Assembly: GCA_002699085.1 (NCBI GenBank)
Contig: PAAR01000006.1
Location: forward strand, 49,063-113,062
Reading direction: 5' to 3'
DNA: 64,000 nucleotides
From: Micavibrio sp.
GTDB taxonomy: Bacteria; Pseudomonadota; Alphaproteobacteria; Micavibrionales; UBA9664
The notes under the pieces are model-generated. The model saw only the letters and a program-made list of their open reading frames with translations. It was not told the DNA's origin and did not search any database. Within the stretch, counting starts at the first letter, position 1. Each line of letters opens with the position of its first letter. The position numbers and the translations under genes were made by a program. This document shows, one piece after another, positions 1 through 9,516 of this stretch.

Positions 1-470
1 GCTAAATCACTTGTAGGATTGGGCGTCTCAAACAAAGAACCAATCTCTTGGGCCTGTGCAGTACCTGCATAAAACTCCATACCTGCCCATAAAACAATAA
101 GCCCAATTTGCACCACTATTGCTATAAGTCCAAAAATGACCGCCCCAAAGATCAAGACTTGGTCGATGGTTTGACGACTTACAACAACATTCTCCGCTGC
201 GGCAGAAATCACATCACGGAAACCAAATTTACCGATATTGGCTGGATTAAGCACAGGATGCTCAGGCTTAATAAGACGAACAGCGCCATAAATCATCGCT
301 AAAAGATAGGCGAAATGGCCAAAACGAGCCCCTAAAGTCTTTAGGCGGGGGCCAATTCCTGGCAAACAGGCTGTACGCCAATAAGCACCAAAAACACCGC
401 TCGCACGTTGTTTCATACTTTTTTTATTATTTTGAGGACCATCTACCATGGCTTGCTGCTGATTATTCAT
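1..470 (-). CDS. Membrane protein, N-terminal part only, possibly DotA/TraY-like
   Basis: The gene is cut by the window edge and is absent from the ORF track. Reading the minus strand from the ATG at 470 gives 156 open codons (MNNQQQAMVDGPQNNKKSMK...). An AGAGAAG ribosome-binding site lies just upstream. The first 40 residues are hydrophilic, then a segment around YLLAMIYGAVRLI may insert in the membrane, and a strong membrane segment follows near residues 110-135 (LIFGAVIFGLIAIVVQIGLIVLWAG). The phrase KPEHPVLNPANIGKFG reminds me of DotA/TraY-like type IV secretion proteins of alphaproteobacteria, but this is recollection and not a search result. The rest of the gene lies outside the window, so the family stays open. 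Confidence 0.7.
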   Translation of the reverse strand, partial: MNNQQQAMVDGPQNNKKSMKQRASGVFGAYWRTACLPGIGPRLKTLGARFGHFAYLLAMIYGAVRLIKPEHPVLNPANIGKFGFRDVISAAAENVVVSRQTIDQVLIFGAVIFGLIAIVVQIGLIVLWAGMEFYAGTAQAQEIGSLFETPNPTSDL

Positions 471-638
471 TCTTCTCTCACACCCTTAATAACGCTCAAA
501 AAAATCCTATAAACAAGGACTTAGATAATTCTATACCCTACACGAACACCTATTATACCACGGCAAATAGGCATCTTTCCACACCTAATCCTAGCCCATC
601 AGGCTTAAAAAAGAGTTAATTTTGAGTGTTTTAGCTTC

Positions 639-2273
639 CTAAGCTGCTTTTTGCAGGCGACGCTCTAAATCAGCTTCGTAATCAGCATAATTGCCTTCAA
701 ACCAAACGACATTACCGTCGCCCTCATAGGCCAATATATGCGTGGCAATACGGTCAAGGAACATACGATCATGCGAGATAACCACAGCACAGCCTGGAAA
801 TTCTGTCAAAGCGTCTTCTAAAGCGGATAAGGTCTCAGTATCCAAATCATTTGTTGGCTCATCTAGCAGTAAAACATTAGATGGTTTACGAAGCATTTTC
901 GCCAAATGCACACGGTTTCTCTCACCACCTGATAAGACACCGACACGTTTTTGCTGATCTGGCCCTCGGAAGTTAAAAGAGGACACATACGCTCGAGACG
1001 GCATCTCATACTTACCGAGATTAATATTGTCATCACCATTTGAGATTTCTTCCCAAACAGATTTCTTATCATCCAAGCTATCACGAGATTGGTCAATATA
1101 ACCAAGCTCTACCGTTTCACCGACACGGATTTCGCCAGAATCGGGTGTTTCATTCCCCGTTAGCATTTTGAACAATGTCGTTTTACCAGCGCCATTCGGT
1201 CCAATAATCCCAACGATACCACCGGCCGGCAATTTGAAGTTCAAATCATTGATAAGGGTACGCCCATTATATGATTTACTTAGACCTTTGGCCTCAATTA
1301 CCAAATCACCCAATCTTGGCGGCGGCGAGATAACAATCTGTGCATTGCGCTGCGTATTGTTCTGAGATTTCGCCAATAATTCATGGTATGAATTGATACG
1401 CGCTTTTGATTTTGCCTGACGGGCTTTTGGCGACTGACGCATCCATTCCAGCTCTTTTTCCAAGGTCTTTTGGCGTGCTGTTTCTTCCTTAGCTTCTTGA
1501 GAAAGTCGCTTAGCTTTTGATTCAAGATAGGCTGTGTAATTGCCTTCATAAGGAATACCTGTGCCACGATCCATTTCTAAAATCCAGCCCGTCACATTAT
1601 CCAAGAAATAACGGTCATGGGTAATCATCACCACGGTACCTTTATACTCAAGCAAGTGATTTTGTAACCACGCCACAGAAGAAGCATCTAAATGGTTTGT
1701 TGGCTCATCAAGCAATAACATATCAGGTTGTTCCATCAATAAACGTGCCAAAGCTACACGGCGCTTCTCACCACCTGATAGTTTTTCAACACCAGAATCT
1801 GCTGGCGGACATTGTAACGCATCCATGGTTATTTTCGCCGCACGCTCAGCTTCCCAACCATTCGCTGCATCAATCTCAGCTTGTAACTCGCCCATTTCCG
1901 CCATCAATGCATCCATATCAGCATCTGGATTGCCCATCTCTGCACCAATTTCGTTGAAACGCTGCACCTTATCCATGATGGAACGCATTCCATCCAACAC
2001 ATTCTCAATAACGGTTTTTGATGCATCTAATTGTGGCTCTTGTTCTAAATAACCAATTTTAGTGCCTTCAGCAGACCATGCTTCACCCGTGAAATCTTTA
2101 TCACGCCCAGCCATAATTTTAATGAGTGTCGATTTACCAGCACCATTAGGACCCAACACACCAATCTTAGCACCTGGAAAGAAACTCAAGGTCAAATTAT
2201 CAATAACTTTTTTGCCGCCAGAATATGTCTTGGACATGTTCTTCATTACAAAAATATATTCATATGCCGCCAT
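639..2273 (-). CDS. ettA: ABC-F ATPase EttA, energy-dependent translational throttle
   Basis: This is a soluble ABC-F protein with two ATPase domains and no membrane domain. EttA of the family binds the ribosomal E site and gates early elongation according to the ATP/ADP ratio. Domain 1 shows Walker A GPNGAGKS (residues 41-48), signature LSGGEKRR (165-172) and Walker B LLLDEPTNHLD. A charged helical arm and linker (about 240-320) follow. Domain 2 repeats the set with GPNGAGKT, LSGGERNR and LLLDEPTNDLD. The length of 544 aa is close to the E. coli protein (about 555). The start is supported by AAGGAG seven bases upstream. All catalytic motifs look intact. Confidence 0.95.
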   Translation of the reverse strand: MAAYEYIFVMKNMSKTYSGGKKVIDNLTLSFFPGAKIGVLGPNGAGKSTLIKIMAGRDKDFTGEAWSAEGTKIGYLEQEPQLDASKTVIENVLDGMRSIMDKVQRFNEIGAEMGNPDADMDALMAEMGELQAEIDAANGWEAERAAKITMDALQCPPADSGVEKLSGGEKRRVALARLLMEQPDMLLLDEPTNHLDASSVAWLQNHLLEYKGTVVMITHDRYFLDNVTGWILEMDRGTGIPYEGNYTAYLESKAKRLSQEAKEETARQKTLEKELEWMRQSPKARQAKSKARINSYHELLAKSQNNTQRNAQIVISPPPRLGDLVIEAKGLSKSYNGRTLINDLNFKLPAGGIVGIIGPNGAGKTTLFKMLTGNETPDSGEIRVGETVELGYIDQSRDSLDDKKSVWEEISNGDDNINLGKYEMPSRAYVSSFNFRGPDQQKRVGVLSGGERNRVHLAKMLRKPSNVLLLDEPTNDLDTETLSALEDALTEFPGCAVVISHDRMFLDRIATHILAYEGDGNVVWFEGNYADYEADLERRLQKAA

Positions 2274-2308
2274 AGTGATCTCCTTGAATTTTTATCTTTA
2301 TCCAGTCT

Positions 2309-2443
2309 TTAGTAATTGACCGCAAACAGGATCATAATAGCAGCCAAAGCGATAAGCAAGCCCGCTTTGGGACTAGCATCATCTTGTATATTACGCATGC
2401 GATAATAAAGCATAAACCATACAGGAATAAGACCATCCATCAT
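2309..2443 (-). CDS. Possible small membrane protein (44 aa), unknown
   Basis: An open frame too short for the ORF track ends 35 bases upstream of ettA on the same strand. From the ATG at 2443 it encodes MMDGLIPVWFMLYYRMRN... followed by a clear hydrophobic helix (AGLLIALAAIMILFAVNY). A GTG at 2482 would extend it to 57 aa, and a stop codon lies just before that. No convincing ribosome-binding site is visible for either start. It could be a genuine one-helix peptide co-transcribed with ettA, or the remnant C-terminus of a lost membrane protein. Confidence 0.3.
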   Translation of the reverse strand: MMDGLIPVWFMLYYRMRNIQDDASPKAGLLIALAAIMILFAVNY

Positions 2444-2535
2444 CGACACATAGGCTGAATTAGAGAATAAAAAAAATGTCACAAATCAATTTTGATGTCT
2501 TGACATAATATAAAAAATTCTTTTATAGATAATAC

Positions 2536-2931
2536 ATGAATCAAATTTGGACAATTGATATTCGCCCCGCTGCCGAAGAATATGATTACACACATATTAC
2601 GGAGTCTCTTAGCAAGGCATTTAAGCGTGCCGATCTGGGACTCTCTTTTAACAAAAAAAACCTATCTGTTACAGTCCCCAATAGCGCTATTATTTTTCAT
2701 TTCGAAGACATTACAAAAATGAACGCCCATGAAAGACGTGTCCATAGCTTAGCGGTAATAAACCTTGCGCTAAAAGATACTGCTTTTGTGGTAAAAGCGC
2801 TCCACAGCCCCAATGAAAATGCATGTGCGACACTGATCCCTCACGAACCACGAGTCAAAGCTGTGGATGCCAAAACACGCTTTGCCGAAATTATTGCACG
2901 CCATAATCGACGCAGAAATGCTCCAACATGA
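2536..2931 (+). CDS. Hypothetical protein, 131 aa
   Basis: I do not recognise this protein. It is soluble, without signal peptide or membrane segment, and ends in a basic stretch (IIARHNRRRN). It overlaps the next gene by an ATGA stop/start, so the two are probably translated together as a two-gene unit. Composition matches the neighbours, which gives no sign of recent transfer. Translational coupling and clean codon use make it a real gene; its function is unknown. Confidence 0.7.
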   Translation: MNQIWTIDIRPAAEEYDYTHITESLSKAFKRADLGLSFNKKNLSVTVPNSAIIFHFEDITKMNAHERRVHSLAVINLALKDTAFVVKALHSPNENACATLIPHEPRVKAVDAKTRFAEIIARHNRRRNAPT

Positions 2932-3296
2932 CCTGGGCAATTAATTTAAGTTTACCATACATAGATACTGAACATGGCCAAAATGTATTAGAAAACATGC
3001 GTAAAACATTATTAGACGTTTTTGCCGCAGCAGAAATCGGTGCGAGCGCAATTGTCGATGATACAATTCTAACAAACCTAAACCTAAATATTATTACTGT
3101 GAACAATGTTTTAGAGCCTTACGGCATGCGTCTTTATGGTGTTGAGAAATACGGGCAATTAGAATTTAAACTTGATTTCATTGATCCACTGACAAACCGA
3201 TACACACCAACTAAAGCAATTAAGAAAGCTGGTGTGTATGCCCGTCACGCTCTTATAAAAGCAGGCTTCACCCTAACGCCTTGGCACTTCAACTAA
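2928..3296 (+). CDS. Hypothetical protein, 122 aa
   Basis: This is the second gene of the coupled pair, starting inside the stop codon of the upstream gene (ATGA). The protein is soluble, with helical N-terminal residues (ENMRKTLLDVFAAAEIG) and a beta-rich middle (LNLNIITVNNVLEPYGMRLYG). I see no catalytic motif or known domain. It ends 66 bases before putA, which has its own start on the same strand, so read-through into putA is possible but not shown. Confidence 0.7.
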   Translation: MTWAINLSLPYIDTEHGQNVLENMRKTLLDVFAAAEIGASAIVDDTILTNLNLNIITVNNVLEPYGMRLYGVEKYGQLEFKLDFIDPLTNRYTPTKAIKKAGVYARHALIKAGFTLTPWHFN

Positions 3297-3362
3297 AAAA
3301 GTTCGCACTGCAAAATAAACTTCCCTATACGCGTTTCACTGCCTCAGATATACTGACTCTTA

Positions 3363-6350
3363 ATGAATGGCTTATATGCATATAAACATCGGGATGAAAA
3401 GCAATGTGTCGACACATTGCTTAAAGCACTACCCTACACGTCAACTCAGCAAAAATCTATTGCCGCCTATGCTGGAAAACTTGTGGAACATGTTCGGGTG
3501 CGATACAAAAATTCAGCGCCATTACAAAAATTTATCCAAGAATACAATCTAAGTTCCGCAGAAGGTTTGGCTTTAATGACGCTGGCTGAGGCACTTTTGC
3601 GGGTGCCCGATCGTTTAACCGCCAATGCGCTGATCGCTGATAAACTCAATGCGGCTGATTGGAATCATCACATCAGAACAGCCGATGATATTTTAGTAAA
3701 GGTTTCCTCACTCGGTTTAGCCACGTCTAAAGGCGTCATCAACTCCCTTGTTAAGCGTATGGGTATGCCCGTTATTCGTGAAGCAACTTTCGGTGCGATG
3801 AAAATATTGGGTAATCTATTTGTGCTTGGTCAAGATATAGATGATGCCATTAAGCGTGGTAAAGCCATGACAGATCAAGGGTTTTTATATTCTTATGACA
3901 TGCTTGGCGAAGGGGCACGTACTTTCAAGGACGCCGACACTTATTTCCAAAGTTATTTAAATGCTATTGAAACCGTTGGTGCATTAAACAATGACAAAAG
4001 TGGTAATCCTTTAAAAACAAATGGCATTTCAGTCAAACTATCTGCCCTTCACCCAAAATATCATTACGCTTTTAAGGAAGAATGCATTCCCAATTTACAA
4101 GAAAAACTACTCCATTTAGCGCAGCGTGCCGCCCATCACGGTATCGGCTTGACCATGGATGCTGAAGAAGCAGATCGCTTGATGATCTCTTTAGATGTTT
4201 TTGAAGAAGTTTCAAAACACAAATCCCTACAAGGATGGGATGGTTTAGGTTTGGCAGTACAAGCCTATCAAAAAAGATGTTTTGGCCTGATTTCTCACCT
4301 TACTGATATGAGCCAAAACCATCACCGTAAATTATGTATTCGTCTAGTAAAAGGGGCATATTGGGATACAGAGATTAAACAATCACAATTACTTAATCAC
4401 CCTGACTATCCCGTCTTTACCCGCAAAAGTAATACAGATTTATCCTATCTGGCTGCTGCCCATAAAATGCTGGAAAATCGTGAGCACATCACACCGATGT
4501 TGGCGACACATAACGCCCATACTATCGCTGCTGTCCTCAATTTTGCTGGCAAAAACAAAACAGGCTTTGCTTTCCAGCGCCTGCACGGTATGGGTGAAGA
4601 TCTTTATGCCAAAGTGGCGGATCAAGATATCCCAATCTCTATTTACGGTCCCGTTGGCGCACATAAAGATTTATTACCCTATCTCGTCAGGCGGTTATTA
4701 GAAAATGGTGCTAACTCGTCTTTCATCAATCAGATTTATAACCCCGATCTCTCTGTTGAAGACATTGTCGGCGATCCTGTCAAAGACGTTAAAGAGCATG
4801 AAGCGAAACGTCACCTTCTTATTCCATTGCCAAAAGATATCTACCAACCAGATCGACAAAACTCCCGCGGTATTGACTTAACAGATGATGAGATTGTCAA
4901 ACCGCTTTACGCTAAAATGCAAAAAACTGCCAGTAAACTGCCTAAAGCGCCAAACATTGCAACCAATGTTGATATTGATAAAGCCTTTGAAAAAACAAAG
5001 GCGGCTTTTAAAGCATGGTCATCTACCAGTGCCGATCACCGTGCCGGCCTGATTGAAAAAGCAGGCCATCTCATTGAAGAGCAAACAGAAAATCTCATGG
5101 CTTTATGTGTCAAAGAAGCAGGAAAAACGGTGCCAGACTCACTTGCTGATATCCGTGAAGCCGTTGAGTTCGCTCATTATTACGCCGCTCGTGGCCGTGA
5201 AGATTTTGCTGGCTTTACTGAATTACAAGGGCCAACGGGTGAGAAAAATATCTATCGCATGCGAGGGCGTGGCACGTTTGTTTGTATTTCACCATGGAAT
5301 TTCCCTGTCGCTATTTTTGCTGGGCAAATTATGGCTGCCCTTATGGCAGGTAATTGCGTTATTGCCAAACCAGCCGAGCAAACCCCAATTATTGCTGATG
5401 CTATTATTAAACTCATGCATAAGGCGGGCATTCCAAAAGATGTACTGGTCTTGCTTTGTGGGGACGGCAAAATTGGCGGACAACTTATTGCCCATAAAAA
5501 TGTCGCTGGCGTTACCTTCACAGGCTCAACCGCCACAGCACGCAAAATAAATCAAACACTTGCCAATAAAGAAAATGCACCGATCGTACCATTAATTGCA
5601 GAAACAGGCGGCCTCAATGCAATGATTGTTGATAGCACTGCTCTTCCAGAACAAGTGGTCGATGATGCGCTGCTTTCTGGTTTTGGGTCAGCAGGCCAAC
5701 GTTGTTCTGCGCTTCGCCTCTTATGTTTGCAGGAAGAAACAGCCGATACCATTATTGAAATGATGATGGGAGCCATGGACACGATGCGTGTTGGTGACCC
5801 TTGGAAGCTCCGTTCACAAATCGGGCCGGTCATTGATGAAGATGCCTTTAACATGCTGAATGCCCATAAGCAGCGCCTAGAAAAAGAAGCAAAAATTTTA
5901 AAAATTGTGCCGAATATACCCAGCAAAACACATCAAGACGGTCACCCCTATTTTGCCCCTATTTTGGCAGAAATTGATGATATCTCATTCATGGAAAAAG
6001 AAGTCTTTGGCCCGATCATTCATGTACTTCGTTATAAAGCCAAAGATCAGGACAAATTGATTGAGCAAATTAACAATCTTGGTTATGGCCTTACTTTTGG
6101 TTTCCATTCTCGTATTTTGGCACAAGCTGACAAAGTTATTGATGATGTGCAAATCGGCAATGTCTATATTAACCGCTCTATGATCGGGGCTGTTGTTGGT
6201 GTCCAACCATTTGGTGGTCAGGGTCTTTCAGGCACAGGGCCTAAAGCAGGTGGCCCAAACTATCTCAAACGCTTTGCTTCTGAGCAAGCTGTCTCAATTA
6301 ACACCACCGCAGCAGGTGGTAATACAACACTAGTTACCTTAACCGAGTAA
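3363..6350 (+). CDS. putA: Bifunctional proline dehydrogenase / delta-1-pyrroline-5-carboxylate dehydrogenase PutA
   Basis: PutA oxidises proline to glutamate in two steps, using FAD in the N-terminal barrel and NAD in the C-terminal aldehyde dehydrogenase. The proline dehydrogenase half (about residues 100-470) shows DAEEADR, RLVKGAYWDTEIK and FQRLHGMGEDLY. The aldehyde dehydrogenase half (about 500-970) carries ISPWNFPVAIF, TGSTATARKI, the general base in AETGGLNAM (Glu747) and the nucleophile in GQRCSALR (Cys781). At 995 aa with no ribbon-helix-helix N-terminus, it belongs to the short PutA class that does not autoregulate by binding DNA. Its product, glutamate, is the substrate of the NAD-GDH encoded at 51.7 kb. 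Confidence 0.97.
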   Translation: MNGLYAYKHRDEKQCVDTLLKALPYTSTQQKSIAAYAGKLVEHVRVRYKNSAPLQKFIQEYNLSSAEGLALMTLAEALLRVPDRLTANALIADKLNAADWNHHIRTADDILVKVSSLGLATSKGVINSLVKRMGMPVIREATFGAMKILGNLFVLGQDIDDAIKRGKAMTDQGFLYSYDMLGEGARTFKDADTYFQSYLNAIETVGALNNDKSGNPLKTNGISVKLSALHPKYHYAFKEECIPNLQEKLLHLAQRAAHHGIGLTMDAEEADRLMISLDVFEEVSKHKSLQGWDGLGLAVQAYQKRCFGLISHLTDMSQNHHRKLCIRLVKGAYWDTEIKQSQLLNHPDYPVFTRKSNTDLSYLAAAHKMLENREHITPMLATHNAHTIAAVLNFAGKNKTGFAFQRLHGMGEDLYAKVADQDIPISIYGPVGAHKDLLPYLVRRLLENGANSSFINQIYNPDLSVEDIVGDPVKDVKEHEAKRHLLIPLPKDIYQPDRQNSRGIDLTDDEIVKPLYAKMQKTASKLPKAPNIATNVDIDKAFEKTKAAFKAWSSTSADHRAGLIEKAGHLIEEQTENLMALCVKEAGKTVPDSLADIREAVEFAHYYAARGREDFAGFTELQGPTGEKNIYRMRGRGTFVCISPWNFPVAIFAGQIMAALMAGNCVIAKPAEQTPIIADAIIKLMHKAGIPKDVLVLLCGDGKIGGQLIAHKNVAGVTFTGSTATARKINQTLANKENAPIVPLIAETGGLNAMIVDSTALPEQVVDDALLSGFGSAGQRCSALRLLCLQEETADTIIEMMMGAMDTMRVGDPWKLRSQIGPVIDEDAFNMLNAHKQRLEKEAKILKIVPNIPSKTHQDGHPYFAPILAEIDDISFMEKEVFGPIIHVLRYKAKDQDKLIEQINNLGYGLTFGFHSRILAQADKVIDDVQIGNVYINRSMIGAVVGVQPFGGQGLSGTGPKAGGPNYLKRFASEQAVSINTTAAGGNTTLVTLTE

Positions 6351-6393
6351 TCAGTTCTTTTCTCTGTACTGCTTTATTGCTAAAACTATTCCT

Positions 6394-7680
6394 ATGAAAG
6401 TTTTACTCTTAGGTTCTGGCGGACGTGAACATGCTTTGGCATGGAAATTAGCGCAATCCCCAAAACTCACCACATTATATGCCAGCCCCGGTAATCCTGG
6501 TATTGCCCAACATGCCGAATGTATTTCTTTATCAAATGACAAACTCGTTTCTTTTTGTAAAACAGCGGATATTGATCTTGTAATTGTTGGGCCTGAGCAA
6601 CCATTAGTCGATGGTGTCGCTGATCTTTTAACAGCCGCCAAAATTCCAGTTTTTGGTTGCTCACAAAAAGCCGCTCGCCTTGAAGGCTCAAAAGCTTTTA
6701 TGAAGGATATGTTGAATGCGGCCAAAGTCCCGACAGCCTTTTATGGTCGCTTTACTGATATTGAAAAAGCCACAGCTTTTATCCATAAAAACGGCGCACC
6801 TATTGTTGTAAAAACAGATGGTCTCGCTGCTGGAAAAGGCGTTATTATTTGTGAAACAATCGAGGAAGCCATCACCGCCGCATCCGACATGCTCTCGGGC
6901 GAAAGCTTCGGCACTGCTGGCAATGAAATTGTTATTGAAGAGTTTTTAGAAGGGCCAGAGATTAGTTATTTCGCCCTTTGTGACGGTAAAACAGTATTAC
7001 CACTCACCTCGGCCCAAGACCATAAACGTGCCTATGATGGTGATAAAGGCCCTAATACAGGCGGTATGGGTACTTACTCACCAGCACCCATTTTAACACC
7101 TGCTTTAGAACAAGAAATTATCGAAAAGCATTTAAACCCGACGCTTAAAACAATGGCTGATATGGGCTGCCCATTCACAGGTGTTTTATTTGCTGGACTG
7201 ATGTTGACCAAAGACGGGCCTAAAATGTTGGAATATAATATCCGTTTTGGTGACCCTGAGTGCCAAAGCCTGATGTTACGCATGGAAAGTGATTTGCTCG
7301 ATATTCTTGATAAAGCCGCTCATAAAAAACTAGATGAAGTTGGCAAAGTTCAATGGTCAAAAAAGCCAGCCATCACGGTCGTTATGGCCGCCAAAGGCTA
7401 TCCTGCTTCTTATCAAAAAGGGTCTGAAATTAAAAACCTTGAGGCCATTAAAGAAGCGATTATATTCCATGCTGGTACAAAAGAAGAGAATGGGAAAATA
7501 CTTGCGAATGGTGGGCGTGTTTTAAATATTTGCGCTACAGGCACAACTCTTGCAGAAGCAAGAGAGTGCGTTTATGACGCCATTGAACAAATTGACTGGC
7601 CTGAAGGATTTTACAGATCCGATATTGGCTGGCAGGCACTAAAACTACCTGCTTCCCCCGTGAAAACGGGGGCCTTATAG
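6394..7680 (+). CDS. purD: Phosphoribosylamine-glycine ligase (GAR synthetase) PurD
   Basis: PurD joins phosphoribosylamine to glycine with ATP in the second step of purine synthesis. The N-terminus MKVLLLGSGGREHALAWKL is the family hallmark. The ATP-grasp region follows with PIVVKTDGLAAGKGV and the metal-binding segment LEYNIRFGDPECQ. The length of 428 aa is normal. One oddity is that the family-like end (GFYRSDIGWQALKL) is followed by PASPVKTGAL, encoded by a palindromic repeat (CCCCCGTGAAAACGGGGG) that runs into the intergenic gap. The C-terminal tail therefore seems repeat-derived. The next gene starts 36 bases later. Confidence 0.97.
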   Translation: MKVLLLGSGGREHALAWKLAQSPKLTTLYASPGNPGIAQHAECISLSNDKLVSFCKTADIDLVIVGPEQPLVDGVADLLTAAKIPVFGCSQKAARLEGSKAFMKDMLNAAKVPTAFYGRFTDIEKATAFIHKNGAPIVVKTDGLAAGKGVIICETIEEAITAASDMLSGESFGTAGNEIVIEEFLEGPEISYFALCDGKTVLPLTSAQDHKRAYDGDKGPNTGGMGTYSPAPILTPALEQEIIEKHLNPTLKTMADMGCPFTGVLFAGLMLTKDGPKMLEYNIRFGDPECQSLMLRMESDLLDILDKAAHKKLDEVGKVQWSKKPAITVVMAAKGYPASYQKGSEIKNLEAIKEAIIFHAGTKEENGKILANGGRVLNICATGTTLAEARECVYDAIEQIDWPEGFYRSDIGWQALKLPASPVKTGAL

Positions 7681-7703
7681 ATCCCCGCTTACGCGGGGAA
7701 TAC
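7655..7703. repeat. Dispersed palindromic repeat (REP/BIME-like), copy 1
   Basis: Two hairpins stand in tandem: CCCCCGTGAAAACGGGGG, inside the last codons of purD, and ATCCCCGCTTACGCGGGGAATAC, in the gap. A second paired copy lies at 11791-11856 with the same GTATTCCCC / GGGGATC edges. The paired, mirrored arrangement resembles bacterial interspersed mosaic elements. Confidence 0.75.
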
Positions 7704-7716
7704 AGATAGGATAAAG

Positions 7717-9450
7717 ATGACACAATCACAGCAACTGAACATGGGAGAGTATTGGTACAAAGAAGGCCTGAAACATACCGATAATCATAATTTAAAAGTC
7801 GCCATTGTCTGTTTCCAAAAAGCTTTAAAAGAAGATATGACCCAAGCCCCTTACTGGTATGCTTTCGGTAGTGTGGCACAAAATCTAGGCCTAAAATTTG
7901 AAAGCTTTATCGCTTTTTATAATGCGCTTAAACTAGACCCCAATCAACCAGCGCATATTTCCTCACTGGCTAAATCGACAGAAGGGTTAGTCTTTAATCA
8001 ATTCGACCAAGAATGTAAAGACGCCATGCTCGCTTGTTTAACGCACCCACAAATTCGAGCGCAATCAATGGGACGCTCTTGGTTCTCACTGATGGTCTAT
8101 GACCCTGCGCTCAATACAACTGAAGCCATTCTTACGAATGCAAATGATCCTTATCTTCTCCTTGGTTTAGAAAAGATTATGATGAATACGCCACGGGCAG
8201 AGGAGTGGTTAAAGAACCTGCGTGCCACCATTCTTATCAAAAAAGATAAGACATTTGCTGAACTGGCTGCCGCTATCGCTCAAAGCTGCTTCTTAAGTGA
8301 ATATGTTTTTTCTATTTCGGATGACGCCAATGCCAAAATCAAAGTGCTTCAAAAAGATATTGAGACGGGTAATCATACGGCACTTTCCGTAGCGCAATAC
8401 GCTATGTACGCACCACTGCTTACATTAAAAAATGCTGATACTATAGAAGAAGCTTATGCATCAAGCGATATTAATAAATTGATTTTACAACAAATTACCC
8501 AACCTAAAAAAGAAATAGCGCTTAAAGATACGATCCAAAAAATTGGCACGATTGATGATGAAACCTCGGCAGAGGTTCAAGCCATGTATGAACAAAATCC
8601 CTATCCGAGATGGGGAAATATATCCCCCTCCGCTCAAACAATTACTGACAAAAATTTACGCTATCTTGTGGCAGGTTGTGGTACAGGACAGTCCACCTGT
8701 GGCGCAGCGCAATTATTGCCAAAATCAAAAATTACAGCAACGGATTTAAGTTTAACAAGTATGGCCTATGCCAAACGTAAAGCCAAAGATTTAGGCTTAA
8801 ACAATATCAGCTTTAAACAAATTGATATTTTGCAACTCAGTAAGCTTAATCAAAAATTTGATGTCATTGAATGTGGCGGTGTGCTTCATCACATGCAAAG
8901 CCCTATTGCTGGATGGCAAGCATTACTTGATGTTCTAGCAGAAGGAGGGCGCATGACCATTGCCCTTTACAGTAATAATGCCCGTCGTCATATTGTCGCA
9001 GGACAAAAACTTGCCCAAGAGCATAAATTAAAAGGTAATATTGCTGATATTAGAAAATTTCGAGAGATCGTCTTTAACCTTGAAGAGTCACATCCAACTA
9101 AACGGCTTATGTATGAGCTTGATTTCTACTCAACCTCAAATTTGCGTGATCTTGTCTTCCATGTGCAGGAGAAATGTTATGATCTATCTGAAATTCAAGA
9201 GATGCTTGACCAATTAGGATTGGTTTGTCTAGGACTACAGCCACATTCTTACTCTATCACCCAACTATATCGTAAACACTTTCCTGACGATCCGCTTCTA
9301 TCAAATCTCTCCAACTGGGCTGAACTTGAAGAAACAAATCCTGAAATATGTGTCGGCATGTATGCTTTCTTTTGTGGCCGCAAAGGTGAAGAAAAATCAA
9401 ACAATGCATCTGTTCAAAAACTTATAAAGTCGCGGATAATTTACCAATAA
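7717..9450 (+). CDS. TPR-containing class I SAM-dependent methyltransferase
   Basis: The N-terminal 60-90 residues look like one or two tetratricopeptide repeats (YWYKEGLKHTDNHNLKVAIVCFQKAL, then YWYAFGSVAQNLGLKFESFIAFYNALKLDPNQP). From about residue 290 a methyltransferase domain begins with the lead-in YEQNPYPRW. Motif I YLVAGCGTGQST (about 312-325) follows, then ATDLS, and IECGGVLHHM at the motif IV position. The fold should bind S-adenosylmethionine; the acceptor cannot be inferred. Helical C-terminal residues (450-560) follow the catalytic domain. The frame is intact and composition matches neighbours. Confidence 0.85.
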   Translation: MTQSQQLNMGEYWYKEGLKHTDNHNLKVAIVCFQKALKEDMTQAPYWYAFGSVAQNLGLKFESFIAFYNALKLDPNQPAHISSLAKSTEGLVFNQFDQECKDAMLACLTHPQIRAQSMGRSWFSLMVYDPALNTTEAILTNANDPYLLLGLEKIMMNTPRAEEWLKNLRATILIKKDKTFAELAAAIAQSCFLSEYVFSISDDANAKIKVLQKDIETGNHTALSVAQYAMYAPLLTLKNADTIEEAYASSDINKLILQQITQPKKEIALKDTIQKIGTIDDETSAEVQAMYEQNPYPRWGNISPSAQTITDKNLRYLVAGCGTGQSTCGAAQLLPKSKITATDLSLTSMAYAKRKAKDLGLNNISFKQIDILQLSKLNQKFDVIECGGVLHHMQSPIAGWQALLDVLAEGGRMTIALYSNNARRHIVAGQKLAQEHKLKGNIADIRKFREIVFNLEESHPTKRLMYELDFYSTSNLRDLVFHVQEKCYDLSEIQEMLDQLGLVCLGLQPHSYSITQLYRKHFPDDPLLSNLSNWAELEETNPEICVGMYAFFCGRKGEEKSNNASVQKLIKSRIIYQ

Positions 9451-9516
9451 TTTAATTTCCCTCTTGCACCCTCATTTGTAATTATGTTTAATTATAAATA
9501 AACAGGGAAAATAAAC

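Noticed and set aside
863-1105. Minus-strand ORF inside ettA (and many similar ORF-track entries inside putA, hslU, ettA, NAD-GDH and clpA)
   Set aside because: They lie in other frames of clear full-length genes, have no ribosome-binding site and biased composition; they are shadows.
7655-7703. Palindromic repeats as a possible CRISPR array
   Set aside because: There are only paired hairpins with no regular spacers of equal length, and no cas genes in the window.
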